The translations under genes and the position numbers were made by a program. Below the pieces are notes generated by a model. The model made no database searches and was not told where the DNA came from. It saw only the letters and a list, made by a program, of their open reading frames with translations. A DNA stretch of 5,571 nt from SFHK01 sp045538305 (GTDB taxonomy: Bacteria; Bacillota; Clostridia; Christensenellales; Aristaeellaceae): contig JAZSRC010000010.1 of assembly GCA_045538305.1 (NCBI GenBank), forward strand, positions 1 through 5,571. The letters run 5' to 3'. Shown here one piece after another: positions 1 through 5,384 of the stretch. How positions within the stretch are numbered: the first letter of the stretch is position 1; each line of letters opens with the position of its first letter.

Positions 1-31
1 TTCTTCCTCTCTATTTTACTTCTTTCTATAC

Positions 32-67
32 GAAAAAGACAGTTCATATTTCAGAACTGACTTTTTC
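32..67. terminator. Hairpin with A-tract/T-tract arms, possible bidirectional terminator
   Basis: Bases 32-45 pair with 54-67 across an 8-base loop, giving 14 positions with a single A-A mismatch (39 with 60). The outer arms are GAAAAAG and CTTTTTC, so transcription from either side would end the stem in a run of U. This is the usual form of a shared intrinsic terminator. It may close a plus-strand gene lying left of the window, or back up the terminator of the VWA gene. There is no U-run beyond the stem, so the call is moderate. Confidence 0.5.
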
Positions 68-209
68 AGTGCCCTTGCATACTAAGGATTATTCGTGAAG
101 ACTGTAACGGGATTTCGCACTTTTTGTCACATCGGTATCACAAACAGAGGGTATAATGAATGTATCCGGCGAACACTCCCCCCTTTTTTCTCCAACATTC
201 GTCGGATTC
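68..209. other. Non-coding stretch, nothing recognised
   Basis: I see no gene here. The only open frame crossing it (GTG at 95 to 292, plus) has no ribosome binding site. It ends inside the terminator stem, and its translation is rich in Arg and Ile and resembles no family I know. An isolated TATAAT at 152-157 on the plus strand lacks a -35 box at usable spacing. A C6T6 run lies at 177-189. Confidence 0.5.
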
Positions 210-236
210 TCGTCCGGCTGTCAGGCAGCCGGACGA
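210..236. repeat. Perfect inverted repeat (11-bp stem, 5-base loop)
   Basis: TCGTCCGGCTG at 210-220 pairs perfectly with CAGCCGGACGA at 226-236 around the loop TCAGG. The stem is GC-rich and stable in RNA from either strand. Neither side has a run of U after it, so alone it is not a classical terminator. It lies four bases from the larger hairpin at 240-298, so in the VWA-gene transcript it would be a second 3' structure, and in a plus-strand transcript it would come first. Confidence 0.75.
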
Positions 237-239
237 TTG

Positions 240-298
240 AGAAAACTACAGGCGGCTTGCGCGTAATATACATGCGCATAAGCCGCCTGTAGTTTTCT
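240..298 (-). terminator. Terminator of the VWA gene, probably bidirectional
   Basis: Bases 240-258 and 280-298 form a perfect 19-bp stem. Within the loop region GCGC at 259-262 can also pair with GCGC at 274-277. The stem overlaps the TAA stop codon of the VWA gene (300-298 on the minus strand). One arm carries AGAAAAC and the other GTTTTCT, so a transcript from either direction ends its stem in a U-rich run. The position directly at the end of a minus-strand gene supports intrinsic termination on that strand. Confidence 0.8.
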
Positions 299-942
299 TA
301 CCGGTTCAGATCACGATTCCTGATTGAATCCGCCCAATCGTCATCAATGGATTGGTTCGCGCGTACATCTCTTACCGCTCTGGAAACCGCTTTATAATTC
401 AGTGCCGTTCCTATACTGTCATTTACAAACGTAACGGCGCGCTCCTTTTGAATACCGATCTTCGCTGCTTCCTGCACTGCGTCGATATTTGCACCGAGAA
501 ATAGGAATTCCCACCCCATCTGGGTTTTGTATTTTTCTATGAGGTTCTTTACTTCCCCTTTTCCGTACCTCGTGCTTGCATTTTCCATACCGTCGGTGGT
601 AATCACAAACAGCGTCTTCTGAGGAACATCTTCCGGCCTTGCGTATTTATGAATGCCGGCGATATGCGTAATGGCGTCGCCCAATGCATCGTACAGTGCG
701 GTAGAGCCGTATGTTCTGTACTCCCGCTCGGTCATCTCCGGCACCTTCTGTATCGGCAGACGATCGTTTATCATTTTGGAATGCGTGTTAAAAAGCAATG
801 TGGTTACATACGCCTCTCCGCACTGCTCTTTCTGTTCTTGAATCATGGAATTGAAGCCGCCGATCGTATCCGCTTCCAAGCCATGCATGGACCCGCTGTT
901 ATCAAGGATGAATACTAATTCTGTACGCTGATTTTTCTTCAT
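298..942 (-). CDS. VWA domain protein with intact MIDAS metal site
   Basis: A 214-residue protein that is almost entirely one von Willebrand factor A domain. The metal-ion-dependent adhesion site is complete: D14-x-S16-x-S18 in the first strand (FILDNSGSMHG), T81 in GSTALYDA, and D117 in ITTDGMEN. I see no signal peptide or membrane segment, so it is probably cytoplasmic. Stand-alone bacterial VWA proteins bind partner proteins through Mg2+ and often assist AAA+ ATPases or tellurium-resistance-like modules, but no such partner is in the window, so the actual role is unknown. The ATG at 942-940 follows AAGGAGGC (958-951) with about nine bases between, which fixes the start. The C-terminal 40 residues are polar and charged (RANQSIDDDWADSIRNRD). 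The gene lies 78 bases after the deaminase gene on the same strand and ends in a strong hairpin. Domain assignment is firm; function is open. Confidence 0.93.
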   Translation of the reverse strand: MKKNQRTELVFILDNSGSMHGLEADTIGGFNSMIQEQKEQCGEAYVTTLLFNTHSKMINDRLPIQKVPEMTEREYRTYGSTALYDALGDAITHIAGIHKYARPEDVPQKTLFVITTDGMENASTRYGKGEVKNLIEKYKTQMGWEFLFLGANIDAVQEAAKIGIQKERAVTFVNDSIGTALNYKAVSRAVRDVRANQSIDDDWADSIRNRDLNR

Positions 943-973
943 TCATTTCCGCCTCCTTCAATTGAATGATTGA

Positions 974-979
974 ATTATA
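974..979 (-). promoter_or_regulatory. Candidate -10 box for the VWA gene
   Basis: The minus strand reads GCTATAATTC, with a perfect TATAAT at 979-974, about 31 bases before the ATG. At the expected 16-18 base distance upstream I find no good -35 hexamer. Activity might depend on an activator, or the gene may be read through from the deaminase. A direct repeat (ATTGAAT at 961-967 and 969-975) overlaps and follows the box. Confidence 0.4.
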
Positions 980-1000
980 GCGGAAAACGAATGCAAAGTG

Positions 1001-1017
1001 GTCGCTTGACAAGCGAC
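1001..1017. promoter_or_regulatory. Perfect 17-base palindrome, operator-like
   Basis: GTCGCTTG at 1001-1008 and CAAGCGAC at 1010-1017 are perfect inverted repeats around one central base. With a one-base centre this suits a dimeric DNA-binding protein better than an RNA hairpin, although a 6-bp stem with a 5-base loop is also possible. It starts three bases after the deaminase stop codon and overlaps where the -35 box of the VWA promoter would be. No U-run follows on the minus strand, which argues against a terminator. I do not recognise the motif as a known regulator site. Confidence 0.5.
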
Positions 1018-1020
1018 AAA

Positions 1021-1479
1021 TTATACTTTCTGTTCCTCTACCTTTTCAAGAACAACTCCGCCCTCCGTTAGCATCTGAATGGCAAACGCATCCGGATAGC
1101 CATATTCATACACAACGCGTGCAATGCCTGCATTCACAATCATTTTTGCACATATTCCGCACGGCTGATGCGTGCAGTACAGCGTAGCTCCGTCTATGGA
1201 GACGCCAAGCTTCGCCGCCTGAATAATCGCATTTTGCTCCGCATGCGTGGCATAGCAAATCTCGTGCTTGGTGCCGGAAGCAATCCCCAGCTTTTCCCGA
1301 AGGCACCCGCCCCTCTCTACGCAGGTTTTTACACCCGCCGGCGCGCCGTTATAGCCCGTCGTCATGATTCTTTTGTTTTTTACAATCACGCAGCCAATTT
1401 TACGGTCGGCCTTATAACAGCTGGCCCAACCGGATATCACATGCGCAATCTGCATAAACCGCTGATCCCATTTATCCAT
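1021..1479 (-). CDS. Deoxycytidylate (dCMP) deaminase family protein
   Basis: A 152-residue zinc-dependent deaminase of the cytidine/deoxycytidylate superfamily. The likely reaction is dCMP to dUMP, supplying the substrate for thymidylate synthase in the cytoplasm. The catalytic signature is clear: H79-A-E81 in THAEQNAI (zinc ligand His and proton-shuttling Glu), then P106-C107-G-I-C110 in HQPCGICAKM (two zinc Cys). TGYNGAPAG at 41-49 is typical of dCMP deaminases rather than tRNA adenosine deaminases. The Cys-rich insert (C53, C59, H72, C75) just before the HAE motif resembles the extra metal-binding insert of this family, as in Bacillus ComEB and phage T4 enzymes. The start at 1479 is set by GGAGGAGAGG at 1492-1483. 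A longer frame to a TTG at 1548 would run through the promoter and is rejected. Substrate could be another nucleotide, but the dCMP assignment is strong. The gene is divergent from groES and upstream of the VWA gene. Confidence 0.92.
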   Translation of the reverse strand: MDKWDQRFMQIAHVISGWASCYKADRKIGCVIVKNKRIMTTGYNGAPAGVKTCVERGGCLREKLGIASGTKHEICYATHAEQNAIIQAAKLGVSIDGATLYCTHQPCGICAKMIVNAGIARVVYEYGYPDAFAIQMLTEGGVVLEKVEEQKV

Positions 1480-1482
1480 ATA

Positions 1483-1492
1483 CCTCTCCTCC
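1483..1492 (-). promoter_or_regulatory. Ribosome binding site that sets the deaminase start
   Basis: The minus strand reads GGAGGAGAGG, then TAT and ATG (1479-1477). The purine-rich stretch gives an anti-16S match at usable spacing for this ATG. No other in-frame start nearby has one. Confidence 0.85.
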
Positions 1493-1510
1493 GTATCATT
1501 ATATATATTC

Positions 1511-1539
1511 ATTATATCAGGATTTATAACCGTTGAAAA
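1511..1539 (-). promoter_or_regulatory. Sigma-A-type promoter of the deaminase gene
   Basis: On the minus strand TTTTCA (1539-1534) lies 17 bases before TATAAT (1516-1511). The -10 box is preceded by TG plus one base, making it an extended -10 element that compensates for the weaker -35. Predicted transcription would start near 1504, leaving a leader of roughly 25 bases that contains the ribosome binding site. Confidence 0.7.
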
Positions 1540-1584
1540 CAATAACAATTCCAGTAGGCAAGCTTAACAGAAACTTCTCGTGTT

Positions 1585-1617
1585 TTTCTGCCGTAAGGTA
1601 TTGCGTTTTGGCAGAAA
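1585..1617. repeat. Inverted repeat upstream of groES (8-bp arms, 17-base spacer)
   Basis: TTTCTGCC at 1585-1592 is the reverse complement of GGCAGAAA at 1610-1617. It lies in the divergent region between the deaminase promoter and the CIRCE site and overlaps the candidate groES -35 box. It could be a protein-binding site or chance; I do not recognise it as a CtsR or HrcA operator. Confidence 0.4.
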
Positions 1618-1629
1618 TTTGGATAAACT
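1601..1629 (+). promoter_or_regulatory. Candidate promoter of groES-groEL
   Basis: TTGCGT (1601-1606) and TAAACT (1624-1629) are separated by 17 bases. The match to sigma-A consensus is only partial. The placement is right: transcription would begin about 1636, directly before the CIRCE operator, as in other HrcA-regulated operons. TTGGCA at 1608-1613 is an alternative -35 with a short spacing to TATGTT (1629-1634). Confidence 0.45.
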
Positions 1630-1640
1630 ATGTTCATCGG

Positions 1641-1667
1641 TTAGCACTCCAAACAATAGAGTGCTAA
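1641..1667 (+). promoter_or_regulatory. CIRCE operator (HrcA binding site)
   Basis: TTAGCACTC at 1641-1649, a 9-base spacer, then GAGTGCTAA at 1659-1667. This matches the published CIRCE consensus exactly in both arms and in spacing, and one more pair (G1640-C1668) extends the symmetry. CIRCE is the binding site of the heat-shock repressor HrcA, whose activity depends on GroEL. The site predicts that groES-groEL is de-repressed by heat or by unfolded protein. hrcA itself is not in this window. Confidence 0.98.
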
Positions 1668-1696
1668 CAATTTAAACAGTACGGGAGGCTATTTCC

Positions 1697-1981
1697 ATGA
1701 AAATCAAGCCTTTGGGCGATCGTGTTGTAATCAAGAATGTAGACGCCGAAGAAACCACGAAGGGCGGCATCCTGCTGACTAGCGCTGCAAAAGAAAAACC
1801 GCAGCTGGCTGAGGTTCTTGCAGTAGGTCCTGGCGGAAACGTTGACGGAAAAGAAATCACCATGTATGTAGAAGCAGGACAGAAAGTATTCTACTCCAAG
1901 TACGCCGGCACCGAAGTAAAGCTGGAAGGCGAAGAATACATCATCGTTCGTCAGAGCGACATTCTCGCAATTGTTGAATAA
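1697..1981 (+). CDS. groES: Co-chaperonin GroES (Hsp10)
   Basis: A 94-residue protein of normal length for the family. GroES forms a heptameric lid that caps the GroEL ring after ATP binding and so encloses the folding substrate in the cytoplasm. The N-terminal KPLGDRVVIK is the family signature. The mobile loop lies at about residues 16-33 (EETTKGGILLTS), with the hydrophobic I25-L26-L27 that contacts the GroEL apical domain. The glycine-rich GPGGNVDGKEI at about 44-54 is the roof hairpin. The ATG follows GGGAGG (1683-1688) at 8 bases. It is the first gene of a two-gene operon, 17 bases before groEL, under the CIRCE site. Nothing is missing or unusual. Confidence 0.99.
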   Translation: MKIKPLGDRVVIKNVDAEETTKGGILLTSAAKEKPQLAEVLAVGPGGNVDGKEITMYVEAGQKVFYSKYAGTEVKLEGEEYIIVRQSDILAIVE

Positions 1982-1998
1982 TCAGGAGGAGTTCTAAA

Positions 1999-3630
1999 AT
2001 GGCAAAACAGCTGCAGTATGGCGAGGAAGCCCGCCGTTCCCTGGAAAAGGGCATTAACGCTCTTGCAAATACCGTAAAAATCACCCTGGGCCCCAAAGGC
2101 CGCAACGTAGTGCTGGACAAGAAGTACGGCGCTCCGCTGATCACCAATGATGGCGTAACCATCGCCAAGGATATCGAGCTGGAAGACGCTTTCGAAAACA
2201 TGGGCGCTCAGCTTGTTAAGGAAGTTGCCACCAAGACCAACGACATCGCCGGCGACGGTACCACCACCGCTACCCTGCTGGCTCAGGCGCTGGTACGCGA
2301 AGGCCTCAAGAACGTTGCCGCCGGTGCAAATCCCATGGTACTCAAAAAGGGCATCATGAGCGCCACCGATAAGGCCGTTGAAAAGCTTACCGAGATCTCC
2401 AAGCCCATCGAGTCCCGCAACGCCATCGCTCAGGTTGCCGCTATTTCTTCCGGCGACGAAGCCATTGGCGAGCTGATTGCCGACGCCATGGAAAAGGTTG
2501 GCAAAGACGGCGTTATCACCATTGAAGAGAGCAAGACCATGAAGACCGAACTCTCTATCGTAGAAGGCATGCAGTTTGACCGCGGCTATGCCTCCGCCTA
2601 CATGGTAACGGATTCCGACAAGATGGAAGCGATCCTTGACGATCCCTATATCCTGATCACCGATAAGAAGATTTCCAACATTCAGGAAATCATCTCTCTG
2701 CTCGAAGGCGTTGTACAGCAGGGCAAGAAGCTGCTCATCATCGCTGAGGACGTAGAAGGCGAAGCACTGGCCACCCTCGTACTCAACAAGCTGCGCGGCA
2801 CCTTCACCTGTGTTGCCGTTAAGGCGCCCGGCTTTGGCGATCGCCGCAAGGCCATGCTGCAGGATATCGCTATCCTGACCGGCGGCCAGGTAATCACCGA
2901 AGAACTCGGCCTTGACCTTAAGGAAGCAACCGTAGATATGCTGGGTCGCGCCCGTCAGGTAAAGGTTGATAAGGACAACACCGTTATCGTTGAAGGCGCC
3001 GGCGATCCCTCCGAGATCAAAGCCCGCATTAACTCCATTCGCAGCCAGATCGAAGATACCACCTCCGATTACGACCGCGAAAACCTTCAGGAGCGCCTTG
3101 CCAAGCTCGCAGGCGGCGTAGCCGTTATCCACGTTGGCGCTGCTACCGAAATCGAAATGAAAGAGCGCAAGCTCCGCATTGAGGACGCGCTGGCCGCAAC
3201 CCGCGCTGCCGTTGAAGAAGGCATCGTTCCCGGCGGCGGAACCGCCCTTATGGCTTGCTTCAAGACCGTTGCAGACTTTATGAAGACCCTCTCCGGCGAT
3301 ACCAAGACCGGTGCATCCATCGTGCTTCGCGCACTGGAGGAGCCCGTCCGTCAGATCTGCGCCAATGCAGGCGTGGACGGAAGCGTAGCGGTTGAGAAGA
3401 TCAAGACCTCCAAGAAGGTCGGCTTCGGCTACGATGCAGCCAAGGACGAATACTGCGATATGGCTGAACGCGGCATCATCGATCCCACGAAGGTTACCAG
3501 AAGCGCACTGCAGAACGCTGCCTCCGTTGCTTCCATGGTTCTGACCACCGAATCTCTCGTAACCGATATTCCCGAGCCTACTCCCCCTGCAGCTCCCGCA
3601 GCTCCCGGCGGAATGGGCGGAATGTACTAA
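1999..3630 (+). CDS. groEL: Chaperonin GroEL (Hsp60)
   Basis: A complete 543-residue chaperonin subunit of normal length. GroEL assembles as two stacked heptameric rings and, with GroES, folds non-native cytosolic proteins in an ATP-driven cycle. Visible landmarks are the N-terminal equatorial domain with TLGPKGRNVVLD (29-40) and the ATP-site loop D86-GTTT (82-92), then the apical domain (about 190-370) with Y197 and Y201 in the substrate-binding helix region and AEDVEGEALATLVLNKLRG. The catalytic Asp is D396 in IEDALAATRAAVEEG, followed by the PGGG motif (411-414). The C-terminal tail is Pro/Ala-rich and ends GGMGGMY, the Gly-Met tail that projects into the cavity. A200 stands where the Bacillus and E. 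coli proteins have Pro (SPY becomes SAY), probably a lineage variant. AGGAGG at 1984-1989 serves the ATG. Codon use is strongly biased to C or G in third position, as expected for a highly expressed gene. Confidence 0.99.
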   Translation: MAKQLQYGEEARRSLEKGINALANTVKITLGPKGRNVVLDKKYGAPLITNDGVTIAKDIELEDAFENMGAQLVKEVATKTNDIAGDGTTTATLLAQALVREGLKNVAAGANPMVLKKGIMSATDKAVEKLTEISKPIESRNAIAQVAAISSGDEAIGELIADAMEKVGKDGVITIEESKTMKTELSIVEGMQFDRGYASAYMVTDSDKMEAILDDPYILITDKKISNIQEIISLLEGVVQQGKKLLIIAEDVEGEALATLVLNKLRGTFTCVAVKAPGFGDRRKAMLQDIAILTGGQVITEELGLDLKEATVDMLGRARQVKVDKDNTVIVEGAGDPSEIKARINSIRSQIEDTTSDYDRENLQERLAKLAGGVAVIHVGAATEIEMKERKLRIEDALAATRAAVEEGIVPGGGTALMACFKTVADFMKTLSGDTKTGASIVLRALEEPVRQICANAGVDGSVAVEKIKTSKKVGFGYDAAKDEYCDMAERGIIDPTKVTRSALQNAASVASMVLTTESLVTDIPEPTPPAAPAAPGGMGGMY

Positions 3631-3647
3631 TCCTTTATAATGAAATC

Positions 3648-3684
3648 AGAAGCGCCTTCGAAGCATGTCTTCGAGGGTGCTTCT
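3648..3684 (+). terminator. Terminator of groES-groEL
   Basis: Bases 3648-3663 pair with 3669-3684 over all 16 positions, including two G-U wobbles (3654 with 3678 and 3657 with 3675), around the loop CATGT. The stem ends in CTTCT and is followed by TTCATG, so the U-run is short. It lies 18 bases after the groEL stop. GAAATC (3642-3647) and GATTTC (3693-3698) form an additional outer pairing across a short bulge. Confidence 0.75.
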
Positions 3685-3698
3685 TTCATGCTGATTTC

Positions 3699-3808
3699 TG
3701 CGTTTACAGCCGTTTCTGGCAATGATCATTTACAGATGAAGAGAAGAACGCGAACCGGCTTCCAACGCTCAAAATGCGCTTTTAAGGCCAAATCCATGCA
3801 CAATAATA
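3699..3808. other. Spacer between two terminators, nothing recognised
   Basis: About 110 bases between the groEL terminator and the hairpin at the MATE 3' end. The short open frame that crosses it (3640-3825, plus) starts inside the groEL terminator region, has no ribosome binding site and no recognisable product. I see no promoter or RNA motif. Confidence 0.5.
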
Positions 3809-3845
3809 CGCGCCGCCGAGTTTAATAAATGCATTCGACGGCGCG
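3809..3845 (-). terminator. Terminator of the MATE gene, possibly bidirectional
   Basis: CGCGCCGCCGA (3809-3819) and TCGACGGCGCG (3835-3845) pair at 10 of 11 positions with one C-A mismatch, around a 15-base AT-rich loop. On the minus strand it lies 19 bases after the MATE stop codon and is followed by TATTATTGTG. On the plus strand it is followed by CAACATTTTCTT. Both tails are only moderately U-rich. It separates convergent transcription units. Confidence 0.65.
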
Positions 3846-3864
3846 CAACATTTTCTTGCCCGTG

Positions 3865-5250
3865 TTACACCGGTATTCCCATTTCCCTTTCCTTCAGAAG
3901 CCGGGGTTTAAGATTCTTGTACACAAACAGATAGCAAACAAAATGCGCTATACAAGTAATCAGCCACGAAATCGGATACGACACATACAATACCTCGGGC
4001 CTGGGATCCGCCTGAAATACCGTCAGTACCCATACTACGCGGAATACGCATGCGCCCATGAGCGATACAATCATAGGCACAACGGATTTTCCCATTCCTC
4101 GCAAAGCGCCCACCAGCATATCCATAAGGCCGCAGATTACATAAGGCTGCGCCACATATTTCATTCGCAATACGCCGGCTTTGATTACATCGGGATCCTT
4201 ATTGTAAATACCGATCAAGAGAGCGCCCAGCTTGTACATGGCTACGCCGCCAACTACACCAACAACAATGGTATAAACTGCGCAGATAAACGTTATTTTG
4301 TGAATTCGCTCCGGCTGTTTCGCGCCCACATTCTGGCCGATAAAGGTTAGCGAGCCCTGATACATCGTATTCATCATTACATAGATAAAACCTTCCAGAT
4401 TTCCGGCTACGGAGTTACCCGCAATACCGGAAGAGCCAAAGCCGTTAATGGAGGACTGAATGAGTACGTTGGAGATGGAAAAAAGCATTCCCTGAAAGCC
4501 CGCAGGAAGACCGCATTTTGCAAGCTCCGCCAGACGCTTGGGATGTATCTTCAGCTTTTTCAGATTCAGATTCACAGCGCCTTCCGTCTTCATAAGGCAC
4601 CATACAATCAAAATCGCCGATATGAACTGCGATACGACCGTTGCAATGGCTACGCCGTCAACGTCCATATGGAAGCATATAACAAATATCAGGTTCAGAA
4701 TCACGTTCACAAGACCGCTGCCAATCAGTATATACAAAGGACGTTTGGTATCGCCAATTGCCCTGAGTACGGCAGCGCCGAAGTTATACAGCATATTTGC
4801 CGGCATACCAATAAAGTAAATGCGCATATAAAGGACAGCAAAGTCAATGACATCTTTGTCGGACTTCATCATCTCAAGCAGCGTCCGGGCAAACAAAAGG
4901 CCGATAATCATCAGGATAAAACCAAAGATAACGCTGATTGTAATGGAAGTATGTACTGTTTCCTGTACATCCCGGTAAGAGCGTTTGCCAAGATACTGGG
5001 CCGTAACGATGCTGGTGCCCACCGAAAGGCCAATAAACAGGTTAACAATCAGATTGATCAGGGAACCTGTGGAACCGACGGCAGCAAGCGCAAGCTTTCC
5101 GTTTTCAGCAAAGTTGCCAACGACCATATTGTCAGCCGCATTATAAAGCAACTGCAGAAAGCCCGTAAGCATCAGCGGCACGGCGAATCGCGCAATATTC
5201 TGCCATAATGACCCGTTTATCATATCGATTTCATATCGCCTTTTGCCCAA
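3865..5250 (-). CDS. MATE-family efflux transporter (multidrug/cation antiporter)
   Basis: A 461-residue integral membrane protein of the MATE family, which exports organic cations or drugs in exchange for Na+ or H+. The length and layout are normal: about twelve hydrophobic segments in two homologous halves (about 1-235 and 236-461). The internal duplication is visible: FAVPLMLTGFLQLLYNAAD (22-40) against CGLPAGFQGMLFSISN (246-261), and the paired loop motif AVLRAIGDTKRPL (160-172) against GALRGMGKSVVPM (381-393). The N-terminal EIDMINGSLWQNIARF is typical of clostridial MATE proteins, and the C terminus is short and charged. The start is most likely TTG at 5250, eight bases after AGGAGG (5264-5259). 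A GTG at 5259 overlaps the ribosome binding site itself and cannot be served by it; an internal ATG at 5223 lacks one. The substrate cannot be predicted. It has its own promoter downstream of the tuf terminator and is convergent with groEL. Confidence 0.95.
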   Translation of the reverse strand: MGKRRYEIDMINGSLWQNIARFAVPLMLTGFLQLLYNAADNMVVGNFAENGKLALAAVGSTGSLINLIVNLFIGLSVGTSIVTAQYLGKRSYRDVQETVHTSITISVIFGFILMIIGLLFARTLLEMMKSDKDVIDFAVLYMRIYFIGMPANMLYNFGAAVLRAIGDTKRPLYILIGSGLVNVILNLIFVICFHMDVDGVAIATVVSQFISAILIVWCLMKTEGAVNLNLKKLKIHPKRLAELAKCGLPAGFQGMLFSISNVLIQSSINGFGSSGIAGNSVAGNLEGFIYVMMNTMYQGSLTFIGQNVGAKQPERIHKITFICAVYTIVVGVVGGVAMYKLGALLIGIYNKDPDVIKAGVLRMKYVAQPYVICGLMDMLVGALRGMGKSVVPMIVSLMGACVFRVVWVLTVFQADPRPEVLYVSYPISWLITCIAHFVCYLFVYKNLKPRLLKEREMGIPV

Positions 5251-5258
5251 GTACAGCA

Positions 5259-5264
5259 CCTCCT
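5259..5264 (-). promoter_or_regulatory. Ribosome binding site that sets the MATE start at TTG
   Basis: AGGAGG on the minus strand (5264-5259) is followed by eight bases and TTG (5250-5248). The GTG at 5259-5257 begins with the last G of this site, so it cannot be the start that the site serves. Confidence 0.8.
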
Positions 5265-5285
5265 GCGCATCTCTTGATTACTATT

Positions 5286-5314
5286 ATTATAAAACGCAGA
5301 GCAAAAACTTTCAA
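5286..5314 (-). promoter_or_regulatory. Sigma-A promoter of the MATE gene
   Basis: On the minus strand TTGAAA (5314-5309) is separated by exactly 17 bases from TATAAT (5291-5286). This is 5 of 6 and 6 of 6 against consensus, the best promoter in the window. It lies between the tuf terminator and the MATE ribosome binding site, so the transporter is transcribed independently of tuf, with a leader of about 30 bases. I see no operator repeat around it. Confidence 0.88.
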
Positions 5315-5340
5315 GTAGATTTCTAAGCTTACGTCTCAAA

Positions 5341-5370
5341 TAAAAAAACCCGCACAGTACTGTGCGGGTT
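5341..5370 (-). terminator. Intrinsic terminator of tuf
   Basis: Bases 5347-5370 are a perfect 24-base self-complementary sequence (AACCCGCACAGT with ACTGTGCGGGTT). In RNA this folds into a GC-rich stem with a GUAC loop. On the minus strand it is followed by a run of seven T (5348-5342, sharing two bases with the stem base). It starts 14 bases after the tuf stop codon. This is a textbook rho-independent terminator. Confidence 0.97.
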
Positions 5371-5384
5371 GAATTCGAATCAGA

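Noticed and set aside
1..31. Purine-rich minus-strand sequence at the left edge (AGAGAGGAAGAA) as a ribosome binding site for a gene beyond the edge
   Set aside because: It is possible, but no start codon is in the window and the candidate promoter boxes upstream are weak, so it cannot be supported.
95..292. 65-residue plus-strand open frame starting with GTG
   Set aside because: No ribosome binding site, no similarity I recognise, and it ends within the terminator stem of the VWA gene.
1006..1027. TTGACA (1006-1011) with TATACT (1022-1027) as a plus-strand promoter
   Set aside because: The spacing is only 10 bases, and it would transcribe antisense into the deaminase. The TTGACA is just the middle of the palindrome.
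1168..1536. 122-residue plus-strand open frame opposite the deaminase
   Set aside because: Antisense shadow of a gene with complete zinc-binding motifs; it also runs through the deaminase promoter.
1480..1548. N-terminal extension of the deaminase to a TTG at 1548
   Set aside because: The extension would be encoded by the extended -10 promoter and the ribosome binding site; the ATG at 1479 has the proper site and matches the family N terminus.
1951..3132. 393-residue open frame on the minus strand, antisense to groES/groEL
   Set aside because: It is a shadow. groEL has a strong third-position C/G bias, which removes stop codons from the opposite strand. The translation is a low-complexity Gly/Ala/Leu/Asp-rich sequence with no recognisable family, and there is no ribosome binding site.
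3636..3641. TATAAT directly after the groEL stop codon
   Set aside because: No -35 match at 16-18 bases and it is followed at once by a terminator hairpin, so it is probably chance.
3829..5208. Plus-strand open frames (3829-4350 and 4543-5208) opposite the MATE gene
   Set aside because: Both are antisense to an intact, clearly recognisable membrane protein, have unusual His/Tyr/Asn-rich compositions and no ribosome binding sites.
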